Positions 8,108 to 16,589 of a DNA stretch of 64,000 bases are shown here, piece by piece. The stretch lies in contig NZ_CP089932.1 of NCBI RefSeq assembly GCF_021365465.1, positions 806,001 through 870,000 of the forward strand, given 5' to 3'. The stretch comes from Erwinia tracheiphila. GTDB taxonomy: Bacteria; Pseudomonadota; Gammaproteobacteria; Enterobacterales; Enterobacteriaceae. Made by a program: the position numbers and the translations under genes. Numbering within the stretch: position 1 is the stretch's first letter; each line of letters opens with the position of its first letter. The notes beneath the pieces were generated by a model. It was not told the origin of the DNA, did no database searches, and worked only from the letters and a program-made list of their open reading frames with translations.

Positions 8108-9421
8108 GAGCCTGTAATTTAAATTGTGTATCTGCCTGTTTTTGATATCTTCATTTCGATAACGGAGACAGGTAATTATGGACGAAAAAAGACTCAAAGC
8201 CCTTGCGGCTGAACTGGCTAAGGGGCTGAAAACCGAAGCCGATCTCAACCAGTTTTCCCGCATGCTGACGAAGCTTACAGTTGAAACTGCGCTCAATGCT
8301 GAGCTGACTGACCACATCGGACACGAAAAGAACGCACCCAAAACAGGCTCAAATACCCGCAATGGTTATTCGTCAAAAACGTTGTTGTGCGACGATGGTG
8401 AGATTGAAATCAGTACACCACGTGATCGTGAAAGCACCTTCGAACCTCAGCTTATTAAGAAAAATCAGACACGTATTACGCAGATGGACAGTCAGATCCT
8501 GTCGTTGTATGCAAAAGGCATGACCACCCGGGAGATTGTCGCCACCTTCAAAGAAATGTACGATGCGGACGTCTCACCCACGCTGATATCGAAAGTCACT
8601 GATGCGGTGAAAGAGCAGGTATCTGAGTGGCAAAACCGTCCGCTGGATGCTCTGTATCCCATTGTTTATCTTGACTGTATTGTCGTAAAAGTTCGCCACA
8701 GTGGCACTGTAATTAACAAAGCCGTATTCCTTGCTCTGGGTATTAACACCGAAGGCCAGAAAGAATTACTGGGCATGTGGCTCGCAGAAAATGAAGGTGC
8801 GAAGTTCTGGCTCAGCGTGCTGACTGAGCTGAAGAATCGAGGTCTCCAGGATATCCTGATTGCCTGCGTGGATGGCCTTAAGGGCTTTCCGGATGCGATA
8901 AACAGCGTGTACCCGCAGACGCATATCCAGTTGTGCATTATTCACATGGTACGCAACAGCCTGAAATACGTGTCATGGAAGGACTATAAAGCCGTTACTG
9001 GCGGTCTGAAAGCGGTTTATCAGGCTCCGACAGAAGCAGCAGCGCTGATGGCCCTGGATAAGTTCGCTGATGTCTGGGACGACAAATATTCGCAAATCAG
9101 CAAAAGCTGGCGTGCACACTGGGAAAATCTCAATACGTTCTTTGGTTATCCACCAGATATACGTAAGGCTATCTACACCACGAATGCCATCGAGTCGCTG
9201 AACAGCGTTATCCGGGCAGCGATAAAGAAACGCAAAGTGTTCCCGACAGATGACTCAGTGCGCAAGGTGATATATCTGGCAATCCAGTCGGCCTCGAAAA
9301 AATGGAGTATGCCGATCCAGAACTGGCGGCTGGCAATGAGTCGCTTTATTATCGAGTTTGGTGACCGCCTGAGCGATCACCTTTAATACGGTGGCAGATA
9401 CACAGAATTATTTACAGGGTC
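8108..9421 (+). mobile_element. IS256-family insertion sequence, copy 1 (intact)
   Basis: The 1314-bp element is bounded by imperfect inverted repeats starting GAGCCTGTAA (left) and GACCCTGTAA (right, reversed). An exact 8-bp target duplication, GTTGTTAT, lies at 8100-8107 and 9422-9429. It carries one intact transposase gene. A related, non-identical copy lies at 40308-41622. Confidence 0.92.
8178..9386 (+). CDS. IS256-family (mutator-type) transposase
   Basis: 402 residues, the usual length for the family. Catalytic acidic residues fall in YLDCIVVKV and ACVDGLKGFPDAI and in the conserved TTNAIESLNSVIR block; the CIIHMVRNS motif of mutator-type transposases is present. GGAGACAGG precedes the ATG. 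The frame is unbroken, and with intact ends and target duplications this copy should be able to move. It differs from the copy at 40379 by scattered substitutions, so the two did not arise by a very recent duplication within this genome. Confidence 0.95.
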   Translation: MDEKRLKALAAELAKGLKTEADLNQFSRMLTKLTVETALNAELTDHIGHEKNAPKTGSNTRNGYSSKTLLCDDGEIEISTPRDRESTFEPQLIKKNQTRITQMDSQILSLYAKGMTTREIVATFKEMYDADVSPTLISKVTDAVKEQVSEWQNRPLDALYPIVYLDCIVVKVRHSGTVINKAVFLALGINTEGQKELLGMWLAENEGAKFWLSVLTELKNRGLQDILIACVDGLKGFPDAINSVYPQTHIQLCIIHMVRNSLKYVSWKDYKAVTGGLKAVYQAPTEAAALMALDKFADVWDDKYSQISKSWRAHWENLNTFFGYPPDIRKAIYTTNAIESLNSVIRAAIKKRKVFPTDDSVRKVIYLAIQSASKKWSMPIQNWRLAMSRFIIEFGDRLSDHL

Positions 9422-9480
9422 GTTGTTATCAATTTACTATCTATGACGTACTTTATTTTGTTTGTCAAATATAATTAAGG

Positions 9481-9771
9481 TTATTTAGATGGTGCCATTG
9501 CTTTCCATGAGTCATCGGATTTAATAAACTTTAATTCCATTGTTGATGCTCTGTCGCCTACGATTGGTAATTTTGCATCGAATTCTACCGAGCAGAGATA
9601 ACTGCCATCACTCTCTTTATCTTTACAGGCAATTTTCTTGGAAGAATTCAGTGTGCCATGCATCTCACTCATAAAGCTCTGCATGGCTTGTGAAATATCT
9701 GCATCCGATGGTTCACTATTGCAGCCTGTCAGCAACATAGAAGCTAATAATAGTAGCATGATTTTTTTCAT
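9481..9771 (-). CDS. Small lipoprotein
   Basis: 96 residues with a lipoprotein signal peptide (MKKIMLLLLASMLLTGC); the lipobox LTGC puts the acylated Cys at 17. The mature part has two further Cys (IACKDKE and YLCSVEF) that could form a disulfide. No family is recognised. Its ATG overlaps the stop of the upstream DUF4755-like gene by four bases (ATGA), so the two are co-expressed. It ends near the IS256-family element without being cut. Confidence 0.7.
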   Translation of the reverse strand: MKKIMLLLLASMLLTGCNSEPSDADISQAMQSFMSEMHGTLNSSKKIACKDKESDGSYLCSVEFDAKLPIVGDRASTMELKFIKSDDSWKAMAPSK

Positions 9772-10373
9772 TCTTGGTTTCCTTTTTTTGCATCAGCATT
9801 TACGGTTAAGTCAAAAACGGTCATCCACTGCCTCATTTGTTTTTTTAAGCTAATTAATCCCTTCTGATCTTTATAAGATCCTTCTTGAGGGAAGAATCGA
9901 ATATGCCACTCAGGGTTTCTAATGTCTTTAACCTTGATAAAGAAGCCTGTGTCATTAATGTTTTCACCAAGAATCTTATTGTTAATCAAATTGGTTGTAG
10001 GGTTAAGACCTGAAGTGAGGATTTGACCACCTGCGCTAATGTTATATTCCCAGCTTTCAACATCGGAGAAAGCGTAGGTTTTTTCGTTTAACCCATCTTT
10101 TAAATAAAGCTGTTTTTTAGCTTTATCTAAACGCATCTCCTGATTATGGAATTTGTAGATAAATACACCATCGTCATTATCATTCAGGTAGTTAAAGCTG
10201 GAACGTCTATTTTTATTTTTTAACCACGCGCCCCAGGCCGTTATCATCAACATCGCACAAACAAAAAACCACACAACCCAATACTCTGATAATGCTTTAG
10301 CACCAAATAAACACCCAACAAGAAACGGAAGAAGGATTGCTAACATTACACGCTTCATCATGAGATATCTCAT
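9768..10373 (-). CDS. DUF4755-like membrane-anchored protein
   Basis: 201 residues. Two N-terminal hydrophobic helices (VMLAILLPFLVGCLFGA and WVVWFFVCAMLMITAWGAWL) are followed by a soluble domain that resembles DUF4755 as remembered from mobile-element gene sets: an N-terminal beta-rich part (VFIYKFHNQEMRL…KKQLYLKDG) and a C-terminal part containing GFFIKVKDIRNPEWHIRFF. AGGA lies 8 nt before the ATG at 10373. It is coupled to the lipoprotein gene downstream, and the pair lies between the mobilization genes and the IS. The role is unknown; a function in the mobilizable element's cell-surface interaction is only a guess. Confidence 0.6.
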   Translation of the reverse strand: MRYLMMKRVMLAILLPFLVGCLFGAKALSEYWVVWFFVCAMLMITAWGAWLKNKNRRSSFNYLNDNDDGVFIYKFHNQEMRLDKAKKQLYLKDGLNEKTYAFSDVESWEYNISAGGQILTSGLNPTTNLINNKILGENINDTGFFIKVKDIRNPEWHIRFFPQEGSYKDQKGLISLKKQMRQWMTVFDLTVNADAKKGNQE

Positions 10374-10495
10374 ACTTCAGTTCCTGTATGTTCGATATGT
10401 GTTTATAAAAATAGGCTAGTAAAATCAACCTATTATCTATTTATGCTTGAAAGTACATTTTGAACACTTCTAAGGACATAGCAAATTGCTTGTAC

Positions 10496-10551
10496 CGATC
10501 GATTATTTATCAATTGATTGGTTGTGGCTATCAATATAAATAAATCGATCG
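10496..10551. repeat. Long imperfect inverted repeat near mobilization genes
   Basis: A left arm of 23 nt starting CGATCGATT (10496-10518) pairs with a right arm of 22 nt ending AAATCGATCG (10530-10551), with only small bulges, around an 11-nt loop TGGTTGTGGCT. A third CGATCG-like site follows at 10559-10564. It lies 30 bp past the relaxase stop codon. An oriT or a transcription stop are both possible; a clean U-tract is absent. Confidence 0.45.
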
Positions 10552-10580
10552 ATTATAACGATCGTTGATTTGTTTAGAAA

Positions 10581-11768
10581 TCATGGGAATAGGGGGTTAT
10601 GGGCTTTATGGTGGGAGCTTTTTGGTTCCAAACTATCCGTTTTAGCTTGTTTCAAGCTTTTCAAGGACAGGTGAATCGTGGACATGGAAAAAAATTTCCT
10701 TGGACCATTGAACGCCTTCAGAAATGGGATACGCATCGTTTTAAGTGCGCTAACAACACTCACCAGATAAGGTATGGTTGCGATCCAACGCATTGTCATG
10801 CTTGTGGGCTTTGTGGGGGCTGTGTCAGGTCTTGGCAAGGGAACCCTTATCTCAGGGGAGACCTTATCATCAGGATAGTCTTCAACTATAGATATGGCAG
10901 CTTCGTTACTTCGAGAAGTATCAGGTACAGGGATGACAGGTCTTTCCTCTCCAATGTGTGAGCTGGAATTCATCGATATCATTGGTTCCAAGTTCTTCCA
11001 ACTGTACTTCTTGCCAAGCTGGGAAGCTTTGAACACAACACCTTTGCATTCAAAGGAAAATCCATTCATCTTGCCAGTGGACGCTACGTTGCATTTCGCC
11101 GTAATGCCCATGCTATTCAGCTTTTCAACGAAGTCATCAATTGCTATAGGATTTAGTGTTATCGAATCTATAGCCCTCTGGATGATAGATTTAGGGCATG
11201 GTTCACCAGTTCTTTCCTCTAGCATAGCCTCATTACGTGATTTTTTACGTTTCGGTTTAGAGGAAAGAGAAGATGTAGATGCTTTAGCTCCTGGCCCTTT
11301 GGTTCTTGTCAGATTGTAATCTCTTTCAAGTTGCTGAATTATTCTCGTGCTTGCCAGGTTCTCATTCCTGCCGAGGTAGAGCTTTCCGGCATCAAGAGAC
11401 ACTCTGCTGGCGATGATATGGATGTGCTGGCCATCTTCGTCGTCATGTAGGACGTAGCATCTGAGATGCGTTTCAGAGAAGCCCATGCGGGACATGTAAT
11501 CATCTGCTATTTCAGCCCACTGTTTAGCCGTTAGTGATTCACCTTTAGGTAAGCGAAGCGAGTTGTGCCAAACAGCCTTTTGCACGTCAGGGCGAAGCTG
11601 TTTGGTGCTATCAAATTCAGCGATCAGATCTTTAGCGGCATTGCCAACTATCGTTATATTTCCACCGATCACGATAGGGTCTTTTTTATGATGAGAACCG
11701 GGCCTTAACGCATAGAGGACGACACCAGCAAAAATCTTTCCTCTGCGGATTTTTTGCATCCCTTTCAT
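10581..11768 (-). CDS. Relaxase / mobilization nuclease
   Basis: 395 residues. The N-terminal domain shows the relaxase fold markers: VWHNSLRLPKGESL and the metal-binding histidines in GQHIHIIASRV, as in MOBP-type relaxases that nick at oriT and lead plasmid transfer. A basic Ser/Lys-rich linker (about 175-205) separates it from a C-terminal region with no recognised domain and an odd basic/hydrophobic tail. Its ATG uses the last base of the MobC-like gene's TAA stop (TAATG), so the two are coupled. The catalytic Tyr cannot be assigned with confidence. It belongs to a mobilizable plasmid or element now fixed in the chromosome; no type IV secretion genes are present. Confidence 0.85.
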   Translation of the reverse strand: MKGMQKIRRGKIFAGVVLYALRPGSHHKKDPIVIGGNITIVGNAAKDLIAEFDSTKQLRPDVQKAVWHNSLRLPKGESLTAKQWAEIADDYMSRMGFSETHLRCYVLHDDEDGQHIHIIASRVSLDAGKLYLGRNENLASTRIIQQLERDYNLTRTKGPGAKASTSSLSSKPKRKKSRNEAMLEERTGEPCPKSIIQRAIDSITLNPIAIDDFVEKLNSMGITAKCNVASTGKMNGFSFECKGVVFKASQLGKKYSWKNLEPMISMNSSSHIGEERPVIPVPDTSRSNEAAISIVEDYPDDKVSPEIRVPLPRPDTAPTKPTSMTMRWIATIPYLVSVVSALKTMRIPFLKAFNGPRKFFSMSTIHLSLKSLKQAKTDSLEPKSSHHKAHNPLFP

Positions 11769-12181
11769 TATTTATCACTGACAGATCGATTTGCTGACAG
11801 AAGGGCATCTCTTAGTGCTTTTATTCTTTTTTGTACCGTATAAATTTCGGTGATAGTAAAAGGACTATTGTGTGATTTAGTATTGAGATGCTGAACGAGG
11901 TTGTTCAGATTCTGAGACGCTTTGGCAAGGTCTTTCCAGACAATTAGATTTATTTCAGGAATTTTGGGAGGGAGACGATTCAATGCTGACATACGTATCC
12001 AAACAGCACGGTTGAGATCTTCTCGTAAGCCATCAACGTAAGATAACTCGGCATCATTTAATCTGATACTAATACAATGAGAACGTGTCTGCTGGGATAG
12101 TGTTTTAGCAGAAGTAAAATTTTCATAGCTACAACTTCTGAATGGCTCGAACTTATTAAAAGTATGATTCCTATCATTCAT
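11768..12181 (-). CDS. MobC-like mobilization accessory protein
   Basis: About 137 residues from the ATG at 12181, which has AAGGAG 5 nt upstream; a longer frame to 12298 has no better site. The middle part SHCISIRLNDAELSYVDGLR looks like the ribbon-helix-helix DNA-binding segment of MobC/MbeC proteins, followed by the helical region with DLAKASQNLNNLVQHLN, a characteristic MobC motif. MobC proteins bind oriT and help the relaxase melt it. It stands upstream of and overlaps the relaxase gene by one base, and a perfect inverted repeat lies just before its start. Confidence 0.75.
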   Translation of the reverse strand: MNDRNHTFNKFEPFRSCSYENFTSAKTLSQQTRSHCISIRLNDAELSYVDGLREDLNRAVWIRMSALNRLPPKIPEINLIVWKDLAKASQNLNNLVQHLNTKSHNSPFTITEIYTVQKRIKALRDALLSANRSVSDK

Positions 12182-12205
12182 ATGAACTCCTTTCATATAG
12201 TAAAG

Positions 12206-12236
12206 TAAAATAAGCATGTCCATTATGCTTATTTTA
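12206..12236 (-). promoter_or_regulatory. Perfect inverted repeat upstream of mobC-like gene
   Basis: TAAAATAAGCAT (12206-12217) and ATGCTTATTTTA (12225-12236) are exact 12-bp arms around GTCCATT, 25-55 bp before the mobC-like start codon. Ribbon-helix-helix mobilization proteins commonly bind such repeats at oriT or at their own promoter, so this is a candidate for either. The rest of the gap up to 12446 has only a loose AAGGGC/GCCCTT pair. Confidence 0.5.
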
Positions 12237-12446
12237 TTTATATGATAGATGCTGAAAAAGTCAATGTATAGGGTTGGTTTTGCTTTTAATTTTTTCAACC
12301 AAAGGGCGAAAAAACAAGGAGCAACTCAAAGTATCACCGAAGGAGATGCTGAGAGTTAGCCCTTGCTGAAGTTGTTTAAAATAAAAAATTAGTTTTATAT
12401 AAATATTGCTATTCGTAATTGGAGATGGTTAACAGATTTTGATACA

Positions 12447-13190
12447 CTACAGAAGGTTTGGAATTAGGATATTGGATATTCCTGAGCCATTGCCAGACCA
12501 GTGTTGACTTATACCTTCATAATAAGGTTTCCACCATGCTTTTTGTGCTCTTTTAACTACATCAATGTATTCAGAATCACATAATGCTTGTTGCCAAATA
12601 GAACCAAAGAAATTTGAAATAATAAAGTCAATGGCTAATATCACATCCATAGGAGGTAAAGGTAGTCTTGGAGCATCAAGAATCATTAATTCTCCATAGT
12701 CATTTAAATTATCAGTCAGCCTGTTTCCTCCATTTTGTAAATGGAATTGAGGATGAGTAAATGAATTTACGCCATCCCCCATTTGAGGAACATGATAATC
12801 AAAATGCCAAGCACTATGTGATGTTTTTATCTCAATTTTTTCTGTTGTGTCATTGATCCACTCAGCTTTAAGTCGTAATTGCCCTGAAAGTTCTTTAATC
12901 TTCGAAAATTCATAAGGACCTTCACTTTTTAATATAAATTCCAAATGTATTTCAATAGGGTTTTCTTTAGGTGTAATTTGGGTCGGACAAATTGTTCCAG
13001 ATTTTTCGCTAAGATAAAATACTAAATCGTCTAAAGAGTATTCAAAGTCCTCCCCTGTTTCGGAGTGGAGATTTGCATTAAGTTTACTGATTAAACGGTT
13101 GAGAGGATTAATATCTGGGCATATGCGGCTATCATATAAAAAGTCCCTGAGCCTACACATATCGTCTAACAAAGTTGTATTATTGTTCAT
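12447..13190 (-). CDS. Unknown protein, last gene of the methyltransferase-kinase operon
   Basis: A 247-residue soluble protein with no family recognised. It begins MNNNTTLLDDMCRLRDFLYD. The central part has aromatic and His clusters (SAWHFDYHVPQMGDG; HPQFHLQNGG), then a conserved-looking DAPRLPLPPMDVILAIDF and a C-terminal WW/YY-rich segment (KAWWKPYYEGISQHW). The His/Asp clusters could be catalytic, but no known nuclease motif can be named. Its ATG touches the stop of the receiver gene, so it is the fourth gene of one translationally coupled operon. By position it may be the effector or an output partner of the receiver; that is inference. Confidence 0.6.
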   Translation of the reverse strand: MNNNTTLLDDMCRLRDFLYDSRICPDINPLNRLISKLNANLHSETGEDFEYSLDDLVFYLSEKSGTICPTQITPKENPIEIHLEFILKSEGPYEFSKIKELSGQLRLKAEWINDTTEKIEIKTSHSAWHFDYHVPQMGDGVNSFTHPQFHLQNGGNRLTDNLNDYGELMILDAPRLPLPPMDVILAIDFIISNFFGSIWQQALCDSEYIDVVKRAQKAWWKPYYEGISQHWSGNGSGISNILIPNLL

Positions 13191-14293
13191 TATAATTTAA
13201 ACCTCGCCCGAATTCGATCCAATTTTGTTCTATCTTCTGGATGTACTTTATATTTTTCGGCCCGTCTCTCTAACACTGTTTTAATTGAAAGGTATTTATC
13301 ATCTTCCCAAGGTTTTAATTCCATAGATGATGCACGAAGAGCATCTATTGTATCAAGAGGTTCTTTACTGATGATACAATTAACCCAAAACTTGGTGCTT
13401 TGGCCTGGATGTACGCTATGAATTGGCATCAATCGTTCTAAGCCAAGTTTTTCTTTGATGATCTCCACTCTTTTTTCTGAGGTTAATCCTTTAATTATTG
13501 GGCAGTTAAGCTTTTTATTTATCCACAACTCTACATCTGCCCACCACCATCTTTTATAATAATCAGAGAATATTCCATTGTATTTATATTCCTCAAGGTG
13601 CCCAATTACTTGGTGCCAGTCTGGCGATTCTTCAATATTAATACCCAGTCTGGTTGCCAAAGTTATCTCAGAAACTAACATGCCACTACTTCTCAGAAGT
13701 GTGGAGTGTATGGATGTGACGAGCTTATGTATATCTTTATCATACTGAGAAATATATATTTCAAATCTTTTATCAAGCAATGAATAATTACTGCTCAGAG
13801 AAAGCAATTGATATAACGAGTCTTCCGAATGCGCACGTTTGTAAGCATTCACAATAGATTTTATTAAGTGAACTTTTTTTTCTAACAATTCTGGTTGTTC
13901 TAATATGCTTTTACTCAAAACTAAATCAAATAGATCATGCGAGCTTGAATCGGGATTATAATATTCAATTAATAAGCTTTCGAGAGAGAGTAAAATTATT
14001 GGCTTATAAGATATATTATCTGACTTACCCGCCATGAGTGTACGTAAATTTTGTGCTAACGCGGCACCAAAGTAATCAACTGGTTCTACTCCCTCAACAA
14101 AGCTGTCAAGTTTTTGATCTATGATGATACCATCATAACCTTGTCTTAACTCTATGGCTATTTCACTCATTTTAGTCGGCGGTTTATGAGTGATTTTTAA
14201 ATCAAAACTCGCTTTACTGATTATTGCTTCAATTAAACCCTTTACTTGCTGAGGCTGATCATCATCGATATAAAGTAGGTTAATAGATGTCAT
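13190..14293 (-). CDS. Receiver-domain protein with long C-terminal domain
   Basis: About 367 residues from the ATG at 14293 (AAGGA 8 nt upstream; an earlier ATG at 14311 is possible). Residues 1-130 form a response-regulator receiver: acidic pocket Asp10-12 in LLYIDDDQ, phospho-acceptor Asp59 in GIIIDQKL, Ser103 in PIILLS and a Lys in LVLSK. The remaining ~230 residues are not a known DNA-binding output; they contain WWWADVELWINKKL and PGQSTKFWVNC and look enzymatic or protein-binding. It overlaps the kinase-like gene upstream by 14 nt. The pair therefore looks like a two-component relay built into the operon, with the output probably passing to the C-terminal domain or the 247-residue neighbour. 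Confidence 0.75.
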   Translation of the reverse strand: MTSINLLYIDDDQPQQVKGLIEAIISKASFDLKITHKPPTKMSEIAIELRQGYDGIIIDQKLDSFVEGVEPVDYFGAALAQNLRTLMAGKSDNISYKPIILLSLESLLIEYYNPDSSSHDLFDLVLSKSILEQPELLEKKVHLIKSIVNAYKRAHSEDSLYQLLSLSSNYSLLDKRFEIYISQYDKDIHKLVTSIHSTLLRSSGMLVSEITLATRLGINIEESPDWHQVIGHLEEYKYNGIFSDYYKRWWWADVELWINKKLNCPIIKGLTSEKRVEIIKEKLGLERLMPIHSVHPGQSTKFWVNCIISKEPLDTIDALRASSMELKPWEDDKYLSIKTVLERRAEKYKVHPEDRTKLDRIRARFKL

Positions 14294-16589
14294 CTGGTAT
14301 TTCCTTATCATCAGCTTTTGGAATTCTCAACTCAAAGCACGTTGTAAAACCATCGGATGCATCAACTATAGATATTTCTGCAGACATGGATTCAACGAGA
14401 TCACGTACGATTGATAACCCCAATCCCATTCCTTTTAATGATAAATCATCACTTTCAAAAGGTCCTGATGGTGTACTTGTTGTATAGAAAGGCTCAAAAA
14501 CTCTTTCTCTATTTGCAGGTTCAATTCCATCACCGCTATCTTCGAATCGGATAATTATATCTTCACTATCTTTTTTCGCTGTTAAAGACATTTTTCGTGG
14601 ATTTGTTCCAGAACGAAGTATTGCTTTATATGCATTCGTAAAGAGATTTATAAATACAGAATATAGCTCTGAAACATGAATCGGCTTCGTAAAAAGTTCA
14701 TAACCTTCATAATGTATTGCAAACTGAATTCCTTTGCGTTCTATTATTGGTTTCATCGATTCATAAAATGGCTCAATAGAGTCTCTTATCTCAATAACTT
14801 TCTTATTTCTGTTTACATTCTCACGTATAGTACTGTCAAAAAATTTAGTAAATGATTTTAATGTTGCAATGTTATTTTCAAGGCTATTTAGAGCAGAGTC
14901 TCTATCTTCCTCTAATAATTTAGACTGTTTAAGGTTTTGAACGTTAATACTCAAACTTGTTATTGATAAATTTATTTCGTGTGTAAACTCACCAATAGCA
15001 AGACCCATAGCTCCAAGCACTCTAAGAAGCTCAATTTCATCGATTAAAGATTGAGATATCACACTCGCTTGTTTTAGCTCATCTGCGGCTTCATGGAGAT
15101 CTTCAATAATTTTGTTTCTTATACTTTTATCTTCAATGTTATTAATGACACCATCACTTGAAACGTCATCAACAGATGTTGCTGCATCTACCAATTTACT
15201 AACCGAGCTTATCGTTTCAGATACAATATTTAATTTATCTTTGACTGATATTGTTGGTTTAGTTTCTTTAACATAGCTACGGTCATTTGGATTTATTTTT
15301 ATATTTCTGGCTTCACTAATTCTTATTACCGCAGCCGTCAGTGCTTTATATACAAAGAGACGAAGTTCTTGAAAGGCATCGGTATGAATCAGACCTTCCC
15401 TTGAGGACGTTTCTTCAAAGTCTATTCCATTTAGGTCTTCAACTTTGACGTGTCCAAAGAAGTTTTGATTACCATGAGGGGGTAATATCTTTCTCCTTCG
15501 AACCGAGTCATCAAGAGCCGTCCAGTCATCATACTGCTCTCCATAAGGAGAAACCTTGAATCCATTTCGATAGATTTTTATTCCGCCATTTTCACGTAAA
15601 TATACCGCTTGTTTTCTGGAGTTAACTGTTGCTAATGAGAAATAGTATGCATCAAGCTTTACTGGAGAGTTTATATGTGAGAATTTTCGTATGTTATTTT
15701 TTTCATCATACCATACATCTATGCTTTCATTTTTTATGCCAAGGGTTTCACTGCTAACTCTCACTACAGCATTTCCATTTTCAAGTGTTGCTGTAATATG
15801 AGCATCACTATCAGAAAAAATTTCAGTTTTCTCATCTGCAACTAATTCATAGCCATTGGTATTTTTATAATAGAACTTTACTTGGAAACCTGGATCTGTC
15901 TCGCTTGGGGCAATGTTTATAATGCTCTTAATATATTTATAAGCCGTTTTTATGTTCCCATCAGACCAATCTTTATCATTCAGATCTTCTATTATTATTT
16001 TTGTTCCATGAATGAAATCCACATCGATTTTTGAGATAGTGTTAGCAATGAAGGATATATTTTTCTTTTTTGAAAACTGCTGCCAGTTAATTTCTATTAA
16101 ATATCCTAACTCTTCATTTTCTTGCTTAGTAATTATTTTTAAATAATTTCCCAATCGCTGTGTAGAAAAACGCCCAATACCTTTTCTACCTGCTCTTAGT
16201 CTCTGATATCGTTCTGAAACAGAGTTATCTTCTTTTTCACTTGTGCTTATTCGCATGAATCCATTGATAATATCTTCCTTTGACATACCTGTGCCGTCAT
16301 CGAATATGACTATTCGAGGGTTTGCTTCGTTCAATTCGAAATATACATTTACTAATGTCGAATCTGCGTCATAAGCATTTTTCACCAATTCACTGACAGC
16401 AGTAGTTTTTTTAGCGACTAACTGCTCACCTAATCTTCTAACTAAATTCGCATCTACAGAAAATCTAATATTGTTGTTGTCTTTTTCGGTGATTTTTACT
16501 GCTGTTTCTAATACTTTATCATAATCGAGAGCCTCATTATCCAGGAGGGCTTTCATCTTATCCTTCAAAAAAAGAATATCTTCACTCAT
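14280..16589 (-). CDS. Protein with two GHKL ATPase domains (Hsp90/MutL-like plus histidine-kinase-like)
   Basis: 769 residues. The N-terminal GHKL ATPase of the Hsp90/MutL/MORC type has its N-box Asn71 in ELVKNAYDAD, DDGTGM at 97-102 and GRKGIGRFS at 134-142. The C-terminal half is a histidine-kinase core: H-box His537 in GEFTHEINLSI, N-box NLFTNAYKAI near 650, DSGDGIEP near 684 and GMGLGLSIV from 720. No membrane segment or signal peptide is present, so the sensor is cytoplasmic. The start overlaps the methyltransferase stop by eight bases, and the stop overlaps the receiver gene. The Hsp90-like domain could act as a nucleotide-driven clamp that senses DNA or protein and controls the kinase half; this is inference from domain content. 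Confidence 0.85.
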   Translation of the reverse strand: MSEDILFLKDKMKALLDNEALDYDKVLETAVKITEKDNNNIRFSVDANLVRRLGEQLVAKKTTAVSELVKNAYDADSTLVNVYFELNEANPRIVIFDDGTGMSKEDIINGFMRISTSEKEDNSVSERYQRLRAGRKGIGRFSTQRLGNYLKIITKQENEELGYLIEINWQQFSKKKNISFIANTISKIDVDFIHGTKIIIEDLNDKDWSDGNIKTAYKYIKSIINIAPSETDPGFQVKFYYKNTNGYELVADEKTEIFSDSDAHITATLENGNAVVRVSSETLGIKNESIDVWYDEKNNIRKFSHINSPVKLDAYYFSLATVNSRKQAVYLRENGGIKIYRNGFKVSPYGEQYDDWTALDDSVRRRKILPPHGNQNFFGHVKVEDLNGIDFEETSSREGLIHTDAFQELRLFVYKALTAAVIRISEARNIKINPNDRSYVKETKPTISVKDKLNIVSETISSVSKLVDAATSVDDVSSDGVINNIEDKSIRNKIIEDLHEAADELKQASVISQSLIDEIELLRVLGAMGLAIGEFTHEINLSITSLSINVQNLKQSKLLEEDRDSALNSLENNIATLKSFTKFFDSTIRENVNRNKKVIEIRDSIEPFYESMKPIIERKGIQFAIHYEGYELFTKPIHVSELYSVFINLFTNAYKAILRSGTNPRKMSLTAKKDSEDIIIRFEDSGDGIEPANRERVFEPFYTTSTPSGPFESDDLSLKGMGLGLSIVRDLVESMSAEISIVDASDGFTTCFELRIPKADDKEIPDDIY

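Noticed and set aside
10599..11319. Two plus-strand ORFs opposite the relaxase gene
   Set aside because: Shadows of the relaxase frame, which has clear relaxase motifs.
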